Source: Betaproteobacteria bacterium LSUCC0117 (lineage in GTDB: Bacteria; Pseudomonadota; Gammaproteobacteria; Burkholderiales; Burkholderiaceae_C). From it: DNA of 64,000 bases. Positions within the stretch are counted from its first letter, which is position 1; every line of letters begins with the position of its first letter. Shown here piece by piece: positions 17,589 to 26,891 of the stretch. The DNA lies in contig JAUJFZ010000001.1 of the NCBI GenBank assembly GCA_030441535.1, positions 276,001 through 340,000 of the forward strand. The letters run 5' to 3'. The position numbers and the translations under genes are program-made. The notes below the pieces were generated by a model that saw only the letters and a list, made by a program, of their open reading frames with translations, made no database searches and was not told the DNA's origin.

Positions 17589-18743
17589 TTAATGTGTCAG
17601 CAAAATGCGCAGCATACGGCGCAACGGTTCCGCCGCACCCCACAGCAGTTGGTCACCGATGGTGAACGCACCGACGTACGCCGGGCCCATGGCCAATTTG
17701 CGGATTCGACCAACGGGGATGTTCATCGTGCCAGTCACCTTCACGGGCGTCAAGTCACGAATCGTTGCCTCACGGGTGTTAGGCACCACGGAAACCCATT
17801 CGTTGTCGTTGGCGATCATTGCTTCGATGTCGGCCAGGGGCACATCTTTCTTCAACTTGAAGGTCAGGGCTTGGCTGTGACAGCGCATCGCGCCAACACG
17901 TACGCAGAAACCATCGACGGGGATAGCGCTGGAGCCAAAGTCTGATCCCAGACCCAGAATTTTGTTGGTTTCCGCCATGCCCTTCCATTCTTCCTTGGAC
18001 ATGCCATTACCCAGGTCCTTGTCGATCCAAGGAATCAATGAGCCACCCAGTGGCACGGCAAAATTAGCGGTTTCTTCTGCGCTCAAGCCGCGCTGGGTCT
18101 CGACGACCTGACGGTCAATTTCAAGAATCGCACTCTTGGGGTCGTCTAGCAGGTGTTTGACCGATTGGTTGATGGTGCCGTATTGCGTCAGTAACTCGCG
18201 CATGTGTTGCGCGCCACCGCCTGAGGCGGCTTGGTAGGTCTGCGTGCTCATCCACTCGACCAAGCCCGCCTTGTAGAGGGCACCCACACCCATCAACATG
18301 CAACTGACCGTGCAGTTACCCCCGATCCAGTTTTTACCGCCTTTCGCTGCGGCGTCTGCGATGACATTCATGTTGACGGGATCCAACACGATCACAGCGT
18401 CAGTGGACATGCGCAAGCTTGATGCGGCATCGATCCAGTGGCCGTGCCAACCGGCTGCGCGGAGCTTTTCGAAAACGGCTGTCGTGTAGTCACCGCCTTG
18501 CGCGGTGAGGATAACGTCGCAGCGTTTCAAGGCATCAATGTCATACGCATCTTGCAGCTTAGGCTCATTTTTTGCCCAAGCGGGTGCGGCGCCGCCCACG
18601 TTGGAGGTCGAGAAAAAGATCGGTTCGATGAGGTCAAAGTCACCCTCGGCCGCCATGCGGTCCATCAGGACCGAGCCGACCATACCGCGCCAACCAACCA
18701 GGCCGACCACGTTACCTGAAACCAATGCACTGTTCGATGCCAT
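17589..18743 (-). CDS. asd: Aspartate-semialdehyde dehydrogenase
   Basis: 384 residues. The NADP-binding loop is VGLVGWRGMVGSVL and the catalytic cysteine is Cys144 in GGNCTVSCMLMG. The enzyme reduces aspartyl phosphate to the semialdehyde, the branch point to lysine/diaminopimelate, threonine and methionine. It lies 33 bases after leuB on the same strand, the usual leuCDB-asd-fimV order. Confidence 0.97.
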   Translation of the reverse strand: MASNSALVSGNVVGLVGWRGMVGSVLMDRMAAEGDFDLIEPIFFSTSNVGGAAPAWAKNEPKLQDAYDIDALKRCDVILTAQGGDYTTAVFEKLRAAGWHGHWIDAASSLRMSTDAVIVLDPVNMNVIADAAAKGGKNWIGGNCTVSCMLMGVGALYKAGLVEWMSTQTYQAASGGGAQHMRELLTQYGTINQSVKHLLDDPKSAILEIDRQVVETQRGLSAEETANFAVPLGGSLIPWIDKDLGNGMSKEEWKGMAETNKILGLGSDFGSSAIPVDGFCVRVGAMRCHSQALTFKLKKDVPLADIEAMIANDNEWVSVVPNTREATIRDLTPVKVTGTMNIPVGRIRKLAMGPAYVGAFTIGDQLLWGAAEPLRRMLRILLTH

Positions 18744-18776
18744 TGCTGTACTCGCTATTTGCTGTAATTAAAAATT

Positions 18777-19853
18777 TTATTTCTGAAGGGCTTGGACTAC
18801 CGCATCACCCATTTCGGCGGTGCCAACTTTGCGCGTGCCATCGCTGTAAATATCCGGTGTGCGGAGTCCCTGCGCCAGCACATCTTTGACGGCGGATTCG
18901 ATGCGATCAGCGTTGGCCGCGTCGTTAAGCGAGTAACGCAACATCATCGCTGCAGAGAGGATCGTTGCCAGTGGATTGGCAATACCTTTGCCAGCGATAT
19001 CGGGCGCGCTACCGTGGCTGGGCTCGTATAAACCTTGGTTTTTGGTGTTCAAGCTGGCCGATGGCAACATGCCAATGGAGCCTGTCAGCATGGATGCCTC
19101 ATCACTCAAGATATCGCCAAACATATTGCCAGTGACGACCACGTCAAAGCGTTTGGGTTCTTTAACGAGTTGCATCGCCGCGTTATCGACATACATGTGA
19201 TCCAGCGTGACGTCGGGGTATTCCTTGGCGACATCAGTGACGACATCCTTCCAGAATTGGAACGTCTCTAAAACGTTCGCCTTGTCGACACTGGTTACAC
19301 GCCCTTGGCGTTTACGTGCGGCTTGGAACGCGACATGCGCAATGCGTTCAATCTCAGGGCGGGAGTAACGCATGGTGTCAAACGCCTCTTCAGCACCCGG
19401 GAAGTGCCCATCCGTCGCCACACGACGGCCACGGGGCTGACCAAAGTAAATATCGCCTGTGAGTTCGCGGATGATGAGGATATCTAGGCCAGCGACCAAT
19501 TCGGGTTTGAGGCTGGAGGCATGGGTTAACTGCTCATAACAAATGGCAGGTCGGAAGTTAGCGAACAACCCCAACGCTTTGCGCAAGCCGAGGATCGCTT
19601 GTTCCGGCCGCAGCGGACGGTCAAGGGTGTCGTATTTCCAGTCGCCAACGGCACCAAACAAAATGGCGTCGCTGTCCTTCGCCAGTTGAAGTGTGGCGTC
19701 GGGTAAAGGGTGACCACTGGCCTCGTAGCCGGCTCCACCCACGGGCGCTGAGGCCATCTCGAGTGGCAGGTTGAGTACCTTTAGTACCTTGACGGCTTCG
19801 TCGATAATTTCGGGGCCGATGCCATCACCGGGGAGAACTGCAATTTTTGCCAT
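18777..19853 (-). CDS. leuB: 3-isopropylmalate dehydrogenase
   Basis: 358 residues from ATG 19853, chosen because the family begins MAKIAVLPGDGIGPE; the open frame extends 11 codons upstream without similarity. Substrate-binding arginines are in RPLRPEQAILGLRK and IIRELTGDIYFGQPRG. The NAD site is GSAPDIAGKGIANP. It oxidises and decarboxylates 3-isopropylmalate in leucine synthesis. The gene is in the leuC-leuD-leuB series. Confidence 0.97.
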   Translation of the reverse strand: MAKIAVLPGDGIGPEIIDEAVKVLKVLNLPLEMASAPVGGAGYEASGHPLPDATLQLAKDSDAILFGAVGDWKYDTLDRPLRPEQAILGLRKALGLFANFRPAICYEQLTHASSLKPELVAGLDILIIRELTGDIYFGQPRGRRVATDGHFPGAEEAFDTMRYSRPEIERIAHVAFQAARKRQGRVTSVDKANVLETFQFWKDVVTDVAKEYPDVTLDHMYVDNAAMQLVKEPKRFDVVVTGNMFGDILSDEASMLTGSIGMLPSASLNTKNQGLYEPSHGSAPDIAGKGIANPLATILSAAMMLRYSLNDAANADRIESAVKDVLAQGLRTPDIYSDGTRKVGTAEMGDAVVQALQK

Positions 19854-19912
19854 GCGCTGAAAATTAGTAAGAGGGTATGGGCGCACGCATCAAGAGTCGC
19901 GTGCGAGGAGGG

Positions 19913-20572
19913 TTAAGCGCCGCTGTTGGGCATGGTGTGTGCGAGCCAAGGCATACGCGCCAAGCGTTGAGCTTCGAAAGCCTTGATCTTGTCCTTATGC
20001 AACAGCGTCAAGCCGATATCGTCTAAACCATTGACCAAACAGTGCTTACGAAACGCCTGCACATCGAAAGGAATCTCGCCGATTTGGCTACCGCGTATCA
20101 GCTGGGCTGGCAGGTCGATAGTGAGCTCGAAGCCAGGGAACGCAGCGGTTTCGTCAAACAATTTGGCGATTGTTGCCTCCGGCAAAACAATCGGTAACAA
20201 ACCGTTTTTAAAACAGTTATTGAAAAAGATATCAGCGAAGCTTGGCGCCAGAATGGCGCGGAAGCCGTATTGATCAATCGCCCAGGGCGCGTGCTCGCGC
20301 GATGAGCCGCAGCCGAAATTTTTACGCGCCAACAAGATGGACGCACCTTGGTAGCGGCTTTGATTGAGGATGAAATCTGGGTTGGGTTTGCGGCTTGCTG
20401 GATCTTGCCCAGGGAAGCCCGCATCCAGATAGCGCCACTCGTCGAAGAGATTGGGCCCAAAGCCTGTCTTGCGAATTGACTTTAAGAATTGCTTGGGAAT
20501 GATGGCGTCGGTGTCAACATTCTCACGATCCATCGGTGCGACGACACCGGTATGTATATTGAATTTTTGCAT
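19913..20572 (-). CDS. leuD: 3-isopropylmalate dehydratase small subunit
   Basis: 219 residues. Typical motifs are VDTDAIIPKQFLK near the N-terminus and NFGCGSSREHAPWAI. With LeuC it isomerises 2-isopropylmalate to 3-isopropylmalate through the aconitase-like Fe-S cluster of LeuC. It lies 21 bases after leuC. Confidence 0.97.
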   Translation of the reverse strand: MQKFNIHTGVVAPMDRENVDTDAIIPKQFLKSIRKTGFGPNLFDEWRYLDAGFPGQDPASRKPNPDFILNQSRYQGASILLARKNFGCGSSREHAPWAIDQYGFRAILAPSFADIFFNNCFKNGLLPIVLPEATIAKLFDETAAFPGFELTIDLPAQLIRGSQIGEIPFDVQAFRKHCLVNGLDDIGLTLLHKDKIKAFEAQRLARMPWLAHTMPNSGA

Positions 20573-20593
20573 TTGTGCAGACTCAGTTATGCC

Positions 20594-22015
20594 TTAGGCG
20601 ATGGTTCGAACATCGACGAAATGCCCCATCACGGCGGCGGCAGCGGCCATGGCTGGGCTAACCAAATGGGTGCGACCTTGAGCGCCTTGCCGGCCCTCAA
20701 AATTGCGGTTGCTGGTTGATGCGCAGCGCTCGCCGGGCTCAAGGCGGTCAGCGTTCATTGCCAAGCACATGGAGCATCCTGGTTCACGCCATTCAAAACC
20801 AGCTGCTTTGAAGATTTCGTGCAACCCTTCCTGTTCAGCTTGTGCCTTCACCAAGCCTGAGCCGGGAACGACCATGGCGACCTTGATGTTGCGCGCGACG
20901 CGCTGTCCCAATTTTTTAACGACCGCAGCAGCCGCGCGCATATCCTCGATGCGGCTGTTGGTGCAAGAACCAATGAATACCTTGTCAACAAAGATGTCGT
21001 TGATGGGTTTGCCCGGTTCCAGGCCCATGTAAGCCAAAGCACGCTCCGCGGCATCGCGCTTGGTCGGGTCTTTGATCTTTTCAGGATCAGGCACATGGCC
21101 CGTGACGCCCGTGACCATCTCTGGCGATGTACCCCAGGTGACTTGAGGTTCGATGCTGGCCCCATCGATCACCACGGTTTCGTCGAAAACGGCTTGTGGG
21201 TCTGACTTGAGGGTCCGCCAATGCGCTTCGGCTTGATCCCACTCTGGGCCCGTGGGGGCGAATGGTCGACCTTTGACGTACTGAATGGTCTTGTCATCAA
21301 CGGCGACTAAACCGGCGCGCGCGCCAGCCTCGATCGCCATGTTGCAGACAGTCATACGGCCTTCGATCGAGAGTGACTGAATGACGCTGCCCGCAAACTC
21401 AATGGTGTAACCGGTACCACCCGCGGTTCCGATACGTCCGATGATCGCCAAAACCACATCCTTTGCGGTACAGCCGGTCGGCAGCTGGCCATTCACGCGG
21501 ACGATCATGTTCTTGGCTTTTTTGGCAAGCAAGGTTTGTGTAGCCATGACGTGCTCGACCTCGCTGGTGCCGATGCCATGCGCCAAAGCACCAAAAGCAC
21601 CGTGGGTTGACGTGTGAGAGTCGCCGCACACGACTGTCATGCCAGGGAGCGTCGCACCGTTTTCAGGACCAATCACGTGCACGATCCCTTGCCGCTTGGA
21701 CATGAAGGGAAAGTAAGCCGCCGAACCAAACGCCGCCATGTTGTTGTCCAGTGTGACGATTTGCTCTTTGGAGATGGGGTCAGAGATGCCGTCGTAACCC
21801 TTTTCCCAGCCGGTCGTTGGCGTGTTGTGGTCAGCCGTTGCCACGATCGAGCTGGCGCGCCAAAGGGGTCGGTTTGCCTGTCGCAGGCCCTCAAACGCCT
21901 GGGGGCTGGTGACCTCATGAACCAAATGGCGATCAATGTAGAGGATCGACGTGCCGTCCTCCTCGGTGTGTACAACGTGTTCGTCCCAAATTTTGTCGTA
22001 AAGCGTACGCTGCAT
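20594..22015 (-). CDS. leuC: 3-isopropylmalate dehydratase large subunit
   Basis: 473 residues from ATG 22015, preceded by a GAGGA site (22022-22026 on this strand). [4Fe-4S] cluster cysteines are in FIGSCTNSRIEDM and EPGCSMCLAMN, with a third near VVCGDSHTSTHGAFG. It is the catalytic subunit for leucine synthesis with LeuD. As first gene of leuCDB it would be read from the 22016-22227 gap, which holds an inverted repeat at 22091-22110 that may serve as operator. Confidence 0.97.
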   Translation of the reverse strand: MQRTLYDKIWDEHVVHTEEDGTSILYIDRHLVHEVTSPQAFEGLRQANRPLWRASSIVATADHNTPTTGWEKGYDGISDPISKEQIVTLDNNMAAFGSAAYFPFMSKRQGIVHVIGPENGATLPGMTVVCGDSHTSTHGAFGALAHGIGTSEVEHVMATQTLLAKKAKNMIVRVNGQLPTGCTAKDVVLAIIGRIGTAGGTGYTIEFAGSVIQSLSIEGRMTVCNMAIEAGARAGLVAVDDKTIQYVKGRPFAPTGPEWDQAEAHWRTLKSDPQAVFDETVVIDGASIEPQVTWGTSPEMVTGVTGHVPDPEKIKDPTKRDAAERALAYMGLEPGKPINDIFVDKVFIGSCTNSRIEDMRAAAAVVKKLGQRVARNIKVAMVVPGSGLVKAQAEQEGLHEIFKAAGFEWREPGCSMCLAMNADRLEPGERCASTSNRNFEGRQGAQGRTHLVSPAMAAAAAVMGHFVDVRTIA

Positions 22016-22090
22016 GGCTATTCCTCGATGTGAACCCACTATTTTATTCGCTGTAGGGTCGTTTCCCACGCAACACGGCCTGTGCGCGTC

Positions 22091-22110
22091 AACTCAAATA
22101 AGTTTGAGTT
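22091..22110. promoter_or_regulatory. Inverted repeat upstream of leuC
   Basis: A perfect 8-base inverted repeat AACTCAAA/TTTGAGTT is separated by TAAG. It lies 76 bases upstream of the leuC start and at the edge of an AT-rich tract. It could be an operator for leuC or for the divergent bactofilin gene; no regulator can be named. Confidence 0.4.
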
Positions 22111-22159
22111 TATTTATTCTAAAAAATTACTTTTTTCCAATTATCTCTATTATTTTCGT

Positions 22160-22177
22160 ATTTAAGAGTACTTAAAT
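22160..22177. promoter_or_regulatory. Second AT-rich inverted repeat before bactofilin
   Basis: A perfect 7-base inverted repeat ATTTAAG/CTTAAAT with AGTA between lies about 50 bases upstream of the likely bactofilin start. It falls within an AT-rich tract (about 22100-22200), clearly lower in GC than its surroundings. A role as operator or promoter element is inference. Confidence 0.35.
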
Positions 22178-22227
22178 TGTATAAAGACATAAGATTTGAG
22201 TTTGATTGGATTCGCCTTGGTGTCAAT

Positions 22228-22647
22228 ATGTTGGTAAACCGTTTAACTGCGTGGGTGATGGGGGGGCGTTGGGTGTCGCTGGCATCCGACAGATCACTCG
22301 CGCTGGTGAGTCGAGGCCTCACCCTTTCCGGTGACTTGAAAATCAGCACAACCAGGCTGCAGATCGATGGTTGCGTGTTGGGAAATGTGATGGCGAAGTC
22401 GTCGATTGTCACCATCGGTCCCTCTGGCTACGTGGTGGGGACTGTGCATGCGGATACGATTTTCCTAGCAGGCCAGGTCACGGGGAAGATGGTGGCCGCG
22501 GGTCAGATTGCGTGTGCGGCGTCAGCAAATTTTGATGGGCACATGCTGGCGACGCAACTGTCCATTCAGGCCGGCGCGCGCATCGTAGGGACCATGGCGC
22601 TGCGTAAGGCCGGGCTGCTACCCGTGCCCATGCAGGAGTGTGCGTAA
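22228..22647 (+). CDS. Bactofilin family protein (polymer-forming)
   Basis: 139 residues from ATG 22228; a TTG at 22177 would add 17 residues, but the added stretch is atypical. The core is the bactofilin (DUF583) beta-helix with its repeating short hydrophobic turns: SRGLTLSGDLKI, LQIDGCVLGNV, YVVGTVHADTIFLAGQVTG, TQLSIQAGARIVGTM. The family polymerises without nucleotide and scaffolds cell-shape or polar structures. No peptidase or shape gene neighbours it, so its partner is unknown here. It lies between divergent leuC and convergent gltA. Confidence 0.85.
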   Translation: MLVNRLTAWVMGGRWVSLASDRSLALVSRGLTLSGDLKISTTRLQIDGCVLGNVMAKSSIVTIGPSGYVVGTVHADTIFLAGQVTGKMVAAGQIACAASANFDGHMLATQLSIQAGARIVGTMALRKAGLLPVPMQECA

Positions 22648-22663
22648 GGCGTGATCAAAGGCC

Positions 22664-22700
22664 AAAAAAAACCCGCCAACGCGGTCGTCGGCGGGTTTTT
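22664..22700. terminator. Bidirectional terminator between bactofilin gene and gltA
   Basis: An 11-base perfect stem (22667-22677 with 22690-22700) has an A-run on the left and a T-run on the right, so it can terminate both the rightward bactofilin transcript and the leftward... read-in from gltA's 3' end (gltA stops at 22734). Confidence 0.85.
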
Positions 22701-22733
22701 ACTGCGCAACCTGGAGTTGCCGTGCCGGCTTGA

Positions 22734-24044
22734 TTAACGGTCTGCGATCGCTTTGACAGTGCGGGCGACGGGGCCAGTAAACAACTGGCGGGGACGACCG
22801 ATCTTGTACTCGGGGTCTCCCATCATTTCGTTCAATTGGGCAATCCAGCCTGACGTGCGCGCCAGCGCGAAGATACCCGTGAACAGGTTGACTGGAATCC
22901 CAATCGCGCGCTGGACAATGCCGGAGTAGAAATCGACGTTGGGGTAAAGCTTGCGAGACACAAAGTAGTCGTCTTCCAAAGCAATCTTCTCGAGTGCCAT
23001 CGCCAGCTTGAACAACGGATCGTTCTCGAGCCCCATTTCCTGCAGTACCTCTTTGCAGGTCTCTTGCATGAGTTTGGCGCGGGGATCGTAATTTTTGTAG
23101 ACGCGGTGACCAAAGCCCATCAGGCGCACGCCGGAGTTTTTGTCCTTCACCTGCTCCATGAATTCACCGACTTTGGCGAGACCGCCCATGCGTTGGATGT
23201 CTTCCAACATATTCAGGCAAGCCTCGTTCGCGCCGCCGTGCGCGGGACCCCACAAACACGCGACCCCGGCTGCAATGGCCGCAAATGGGTTGGTCCCAGA
23301 CGAGCCGCACAAACGCACCGTCGATGTCGAGGCGTTTTGCTCGTGATCTGCATGCAAGATGAAAATGCGGTCAAGCGCGCGTTCAAGCACGGGATTGACT
23401 TTGTATTCTTCACATGGCGTTGCGAACATCATGTGCAAGAAGTTACCCGCGTAGTTCAGAGAGTTCTTCGGGTAGATGTAAGGTTGACCAATTTTGTATT
23501 TATAGGCCATCGCCACCAATGTCGGCATCTTGGCAATTAGACGGATGGCCGCAATGTGCCGATGCTCTGGGTTCGTAATGTCGGTGCTGTCATGGTAGAA
23601 CGCAGACATACCACCAACCAAGCCCGTCAAGACGGCCATCGGGTGCGCATCGCGGCGGAAACCACGCAGAAAATACTGCATCTGTTCATTGACCATGGTG
23701 TGACTCGTCACCAAATAGTCAAAGTCCTTTTTTTGCTGCGCATTGGGTAACTCACCATTCAGCAGCAGGTAGCACGTATCCATGTAATCGCACTTGGTCG
23801 CCAATTGCTCAATGGGATAGCCGCGATACAGTAATTCGCCCTTATCACCATCAATGTAAGTGATGGTGGACTGGCATGCCGCTGTCGATAAGAAACCAGG
23901 GTCATACGTGAACATGCCGGTTTGGCCATAGAGCTTTCGGATGTCAACCACGTCTGGGCCGACGCTACCGCTGTAGACGGGCATTTCAATGCTCGGGCTG
24001 CCATCGCTGAAAGACAGCGTGGCTTTGTTGTCAGACAATTTCAT
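22734..24044 (-). CDS. gltA: Citrate synthase
   Basis: 436 residues, type II hexameric citrate synthase. Active-site histidines are in LHADHEQNAST and MGFGHRVYKNYDPR, the catalytic aspartate near the C-terminus in NVDFYSGIV. It condenses oxaloacetate with acetyl-CoA at TCA cycle entry. An AAGGAAA site precedes the ATG. It follows sdhE by 21 bases and is the last gene of the leftward sdhC-D-A-B-E-gltA series. Confidence 0.97.
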   Translation of the reverse strand: MKLSDNKATLSFSDGSPSIEMPVYSGSVGPDVVDIRKLYGQTGMFTYDPGFLSTAACQSTITYIDGDKGELLYRGYPIEQLATKCDYMDTCYLLLNGELPNAQQKKDFDYLVTSHTMVNEQMQYFLRGFRRDAHPMAVLTGLVGGMSAFYHDSTDITNPEHRHIAAIRLIAKMPTLVAMAYKYKIGQPYIYPKNSLNYAGNFLHMMFATPCEEYKVNPVLERALDRIFILHADHEQNASTSTVRLCGSSGTNPFAAIAAGVACLWGPAHGGANEACLNMLEDIQRMGGLAKVGEFMEQVKDKNSGVRLMGFGHRVYKNYDPRAKLMQETCKEVLQEMGLENDPLFKLAMALEKIALEDDYFVSRKLYPNVDFYSGIVQRAIGIPVNLFTGIFALARTSGWIAQLNEMMGDPEYKIGRPRQLFTGPVARTVKAIADR

Positions 24045-24065
24045 GACACGGTTTCCTTGTTTCGG

Positions 24066-24344
24066 TTAATGGGTTGTTGCACGCATTTGTTTCAAAAGCG
24101 CCAGTACATCTGCAGTTGCCAATGCACCTTCAGGCTCTTTACGGCCCAGCAACAGGTCTAACAAATCGTTGTCGGATAAATCCATCAGATCGGTCATGGC
24201 CTGAGCCTGATCGACTGTCAACGCCGCTTCGTATTGCTTGAAAAAACGCTCGATGAAGAGGTCATTTTCGAGCAAGCCCCGACGACAACGCCACTTGAGC
24301 TTGCTCAACTCGCGTTCGCCAAGAAGGGGACTTGTTGGGGTCAT
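24066..24344 (-). CDS. sdhE: SdhE, FAD assembly factor for succinate dehydrogenase
   Basis: 92 residues. The family motif RGLLEND lies in KWRCRRGLLENDLFIERFF. SdhE promotes covalent FAD attachment to SdhA. Its location between sdhB and gltA is the usual one in betaproteobacteria. Confidence 0.93.
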   Translation of the reverse strand: MTPTSPLLGERELSKLKWRCRRGLLENDLFIERFFKQYEAALTVDQAQAMTDLMDLSDNDLLDLLLGRKEPEGALATADVLALLKQMRATTH

Positions 24345-24356
24345 AGCGCTACGGGC

Positions 24357-25064
24357 TTAGACGGCTCGCAGAACCATCATCTCTTTGATCTTGCCGATCG
24401 CCTTCGTGGGGTTCAATCCCTTGGGGCAGACATCAACACAGTTCATGATGGTGTGACAGCGGAACAAGCGGTAGGGGTCTTCCAAGTTATCCAAACGCTC
24501 GGCTGTCGCCTCATCGCGGCTATCCGCAATAAAACGATAGGCCTGTAGCAAGCCAGCGGGACCGACGAATTTGTCCGGGTTCCACCAGAAGCTGGGGCAG
24601 CTGGTTGAGCAGCTTGCGCACAAGATGCACTCATACAGGCCGTTCAGCTCATCACGTTCAACTGGGGATTGCAAACGCTCTTTATCAGGCGCTTGTGAGT
24701 GATTAACCAAGTAGGGCTTGATCGAGTTGTACTGCTTGAAAAACAGGGTCATGTCCACGATCAAATCGCGCACAACCGGTAGACCTGGCAGCGGCTTTAG
24801 GGTGATCGTGTCTGGCAGGGTGCGCAGGTTGGTCAGACACGCCAAGCCGTTTTTGCCGTTGATGTTCATGGCGTCTGAACCGCAAACCCCCTCACGACAT
24901 GAGCGGCGGAAGGAGATGCTGGGGTCCATGGCCTTTAGCTTCATCAAAGCATCAAGCAACATGCGCTCAGAACCATCGAGTTCGATGGTGATGGTCTGCA
25001 TGTAGGGTTTGGCGTCCTTTTCTGGATCGTAACGGTAGATCTTGAATGTGCGGGTATTCGACAT
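24357..25064 (-). CDS. sdhB: Succinate dehydrogenase iron-sulfur subunit
   Basis: 235 residues. Three clusters are visible: [2Fe-2S] ligands in SCREGVCGSDAMNINGKNGL followed by Cys; [4Fe-4S] in CILCASCSTSCPS; [3Fe-4S] in CHTIMNCVDVCPKGLNP. It passes electrons from the SdhA flavin to quinone in complex II. It lies 18 bases after sdhA. Confidence 0.98.
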   Translation of the reverse strand: MSNTRTFKIYRYDPEKDAKPYMQTITIELDGSERMLLDALMKLKAMDPSISFRRSCREGVCGSDAMNINGKNGLACLTNLRTLPDTITLKPLPGLPVVRDLIVDMTLFFKQYNSIKPYLVNHSQAPDKERLQSPVERDELNGLYECILCASCSTSCPSFWWNPDKFVGPAGLLQAYRFIADSRDEATAERLDNLEDPYRLFRCHTIMNCVDVCPKGLNPTKAIGKIKEMMVLRAV

Positions 25065-25082
25065 GATGGGATGCTCCGTGGG

Positions 25083-26888
25083 TTAGAAAGTACGAACTTT
25101 GGGCGGCACTGACTCGACAGTCAGCGGCTTTAAGTTGACTGGTTTGTATGTCAAGCTGTTGTCGGCGCTGTGCCACAGGGTGTGTTTCATCCATTCGGCG
25201 TCGTTCCGACCTAATGGGAATTGCGCGTCGTCGGCAGGGCGCTCGTAATCGTTCACCGTGTGCGCACCACGGCACTCCGTGCGCGCAGCGGCCGAAGTCA
25301 TGGTTGACTGGGCACATTCGATCAAATTGTCGACCTCGAGCGCTTCAATACGCGCGGTGTTGAAGGTCTTTGATTTATCCGCCAAGTGGATCGCATCGAC
25401 ACGCGCACGCATCCCATTAATCTTCTCCACGCCTTCGTCCATTGAGGCCTGGGTACGGAAAACGCCAGCGTGTTTTTGCATCGTGGCACGAATCTCATCA
25501 GCAACGTCTTGCGCGTACTCACCACCGGTTGATGATTCGAGTCGTGCCAAGCGCGCCATCGTCTTATCAGCTGCGTCGGCTGGGAGCGGCTTGTACTCTT
25601 TGTTCTTGTCGTTGAACTCAACGATGTGGTTACCAGCCGCGCGGCCAAAGACCAGCAGGTCCAGCAGCGAGTTGGTTCCCAAACGATTTGCGCCATGGAC
25701 GCTCACGCACGAGCACTCGCCAACAGCGTACAGTCCGTTCACCGGACGCTGTCCACCCTGACCGTCAGGTGCGACGACTTGGCCGTTGATGTTCGTGGGG
25801 ATACCGCCCATCTGGTAATGGATGGTGGGCACAACCGGAATCGGCTCACGGGTGATGTCAACGTTTGCAAAGTTCACACCGATCTCGTAGACCGATGGCA
25901 GACGCTTGTGGATGGTTTCAGCACCCAGATGGTCAAGTTTGAGCAACACGTAGTCTTTATTGGGCCCGCAGCCTCGGCCTTCCTTAATTTCCTGGTCCAT
26001 GCAACGCGACACGAAGTCACGGGGCGCCAAGTCCTTCAGTGTTGGTGCGTAGCGCTCCATGAAGCGTTCGCCTTCGCTGTTCAGAAGGATCGCTCCCTCA
26101 CCGCGGCATCCCTCGGTCAGCAACACGCCAGCGCCAGCCACGCCTGTGGGGTGGAACTGCCAAAATTCCATGTCTTGAAGCGGCAAGCCAGCGCGCGCTG
26201 CCATACCGAGGCCATCACCGGTGTTGATGAAGGCGTTGGTCGACGCCGCAAAGATCCGGCCAGCGCCGCCCGTAGCGAGCAGCGTGGTCTTGGCTTCGAG
26301 GATGTAGACATCACCCGTTTCCATTTCCATGGCGGTGACGCCGACGACGTCACCATCCGCGTCGCGAATGAGATCCAGCGCCATCCACTCAACAAAAAAT
26401 GTGGTGCGCGCTTCAACGTTTTGTTGGTACAGGGTGTGCAACATCGCGTGCCCCGTCCGGTCAGCGGCCGCGCAGGCACGTTGGACGGGCTTCTCACCGT
26501 AATTTGCCGTGTGGCCACCAAATGGACGTTGGTAAATGGTGCCGTCTGGGTTGCGGTCGAAGGGCATGCCCATGTGTTCCAGGTCATACACCACTTTTGG
26601 CGCTTCGCGGCACATGAACTCAATCGCGTCCTGGTCGCCCAGCCAGTCAGAGCCCTTGATGGTGTCGTAGAAGTGGTAGTGCCAATTGTCCTCAGACATG
26701 TTGCCCAAAGAGGCACCGATGCCGCCTTGCGCTGCAACAGTGTGTGAACGGGTTGGGAAAACTTTTGAAAGTACGGCGACATTCAAGCCTGCACGTGCCA
26801 ATTGCAGTGATGCGCGCATGCCTGAACCGCCCGCACCAACGATGATCACGTCAAAACGACGCTTTGGCAGAGAAGAAGTGACTGTCAT
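25083..26888 (-). CDS. sdhA: Succinate dehydrogenase flavoprotein subunit
   Basis: 601 residues. The FAD-binding loop IIVGAGGSGMRA is at the N-terminus, the covalent-FAD histidine in RSHTVAAQGGIGASLGN, and catalytic segments are HPTGVAGAGVLLTEGCRGEG and RDFVSRCMDQEI. It oxidises succinate to fumarate. It lies three bases after the sdhD stop. The long open frame on the opposite strand (25626-26747) is a shadow. Confidence 0.98.
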   Translation of the reverse strand: MTVTSSLPKRRFDVIIVGAGGSGMRASLQLARAGLNVAVLSKVFPTRSHTVAAQGGIGASLGNMSEDNWHYHFYDTIKGSDWLGDQDAIEFMCREAPKVVYDLEHMGMPFDRNPDGTIYQRPFGGHTANYGEKPVQRACAAADRTGHAMLHTLYQQNVEARTTFFVEWMALDLIRDADGDVVGVTAMEMETGDVYILEAKTTLLATGGAGRIFAASTNAFINTGDGLGMAARAGLPLQDMEFWQFHPTGVAGAGVLLTEGCRGEGAILLNSEGERFMERYAPTLKDLAPRDFVSRCMDQEIKEGRGCGPNKDYVLLKLDHLGAETIHKRLPSVYEIGVNFANVDITREPIPVVPTIHYQMGGIPTNINGQVVAPDGQGGQRPVNGLYAVGECSCVSVHGANRLGTNSLLDLLVFGRAAGNHIVEFNDKNKEYKPLPADAADKTMARLARLESSTGGEYAQDVADEIRATMQKHAGVFRTQASMDEGVEKINGMRARVDAIHLADKSKTFNTARIEALEVDNLIECAQSTMTSAAARTECRGAHTVNDYERPADDAQFPLGRNDAEWMKHTLWHSADNSLTYKPVNLKPLTVESVPPKVRTF

Positions 26889-26891
26889 GGC

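Noticed and set aside
22119..22415. 98-codon ORF on the minus strand over the bactofilin start
   Set aside because: Low-complexity start in AT-rich DNA and antisense to a recognisable protein.
25626..26747. Long open frame (373 codons) on the + strand
   Set aside because: It is exactly antisense to sdhA, whose protein is unmistakable; codon bias of a GC-rich gene produces such shadows.
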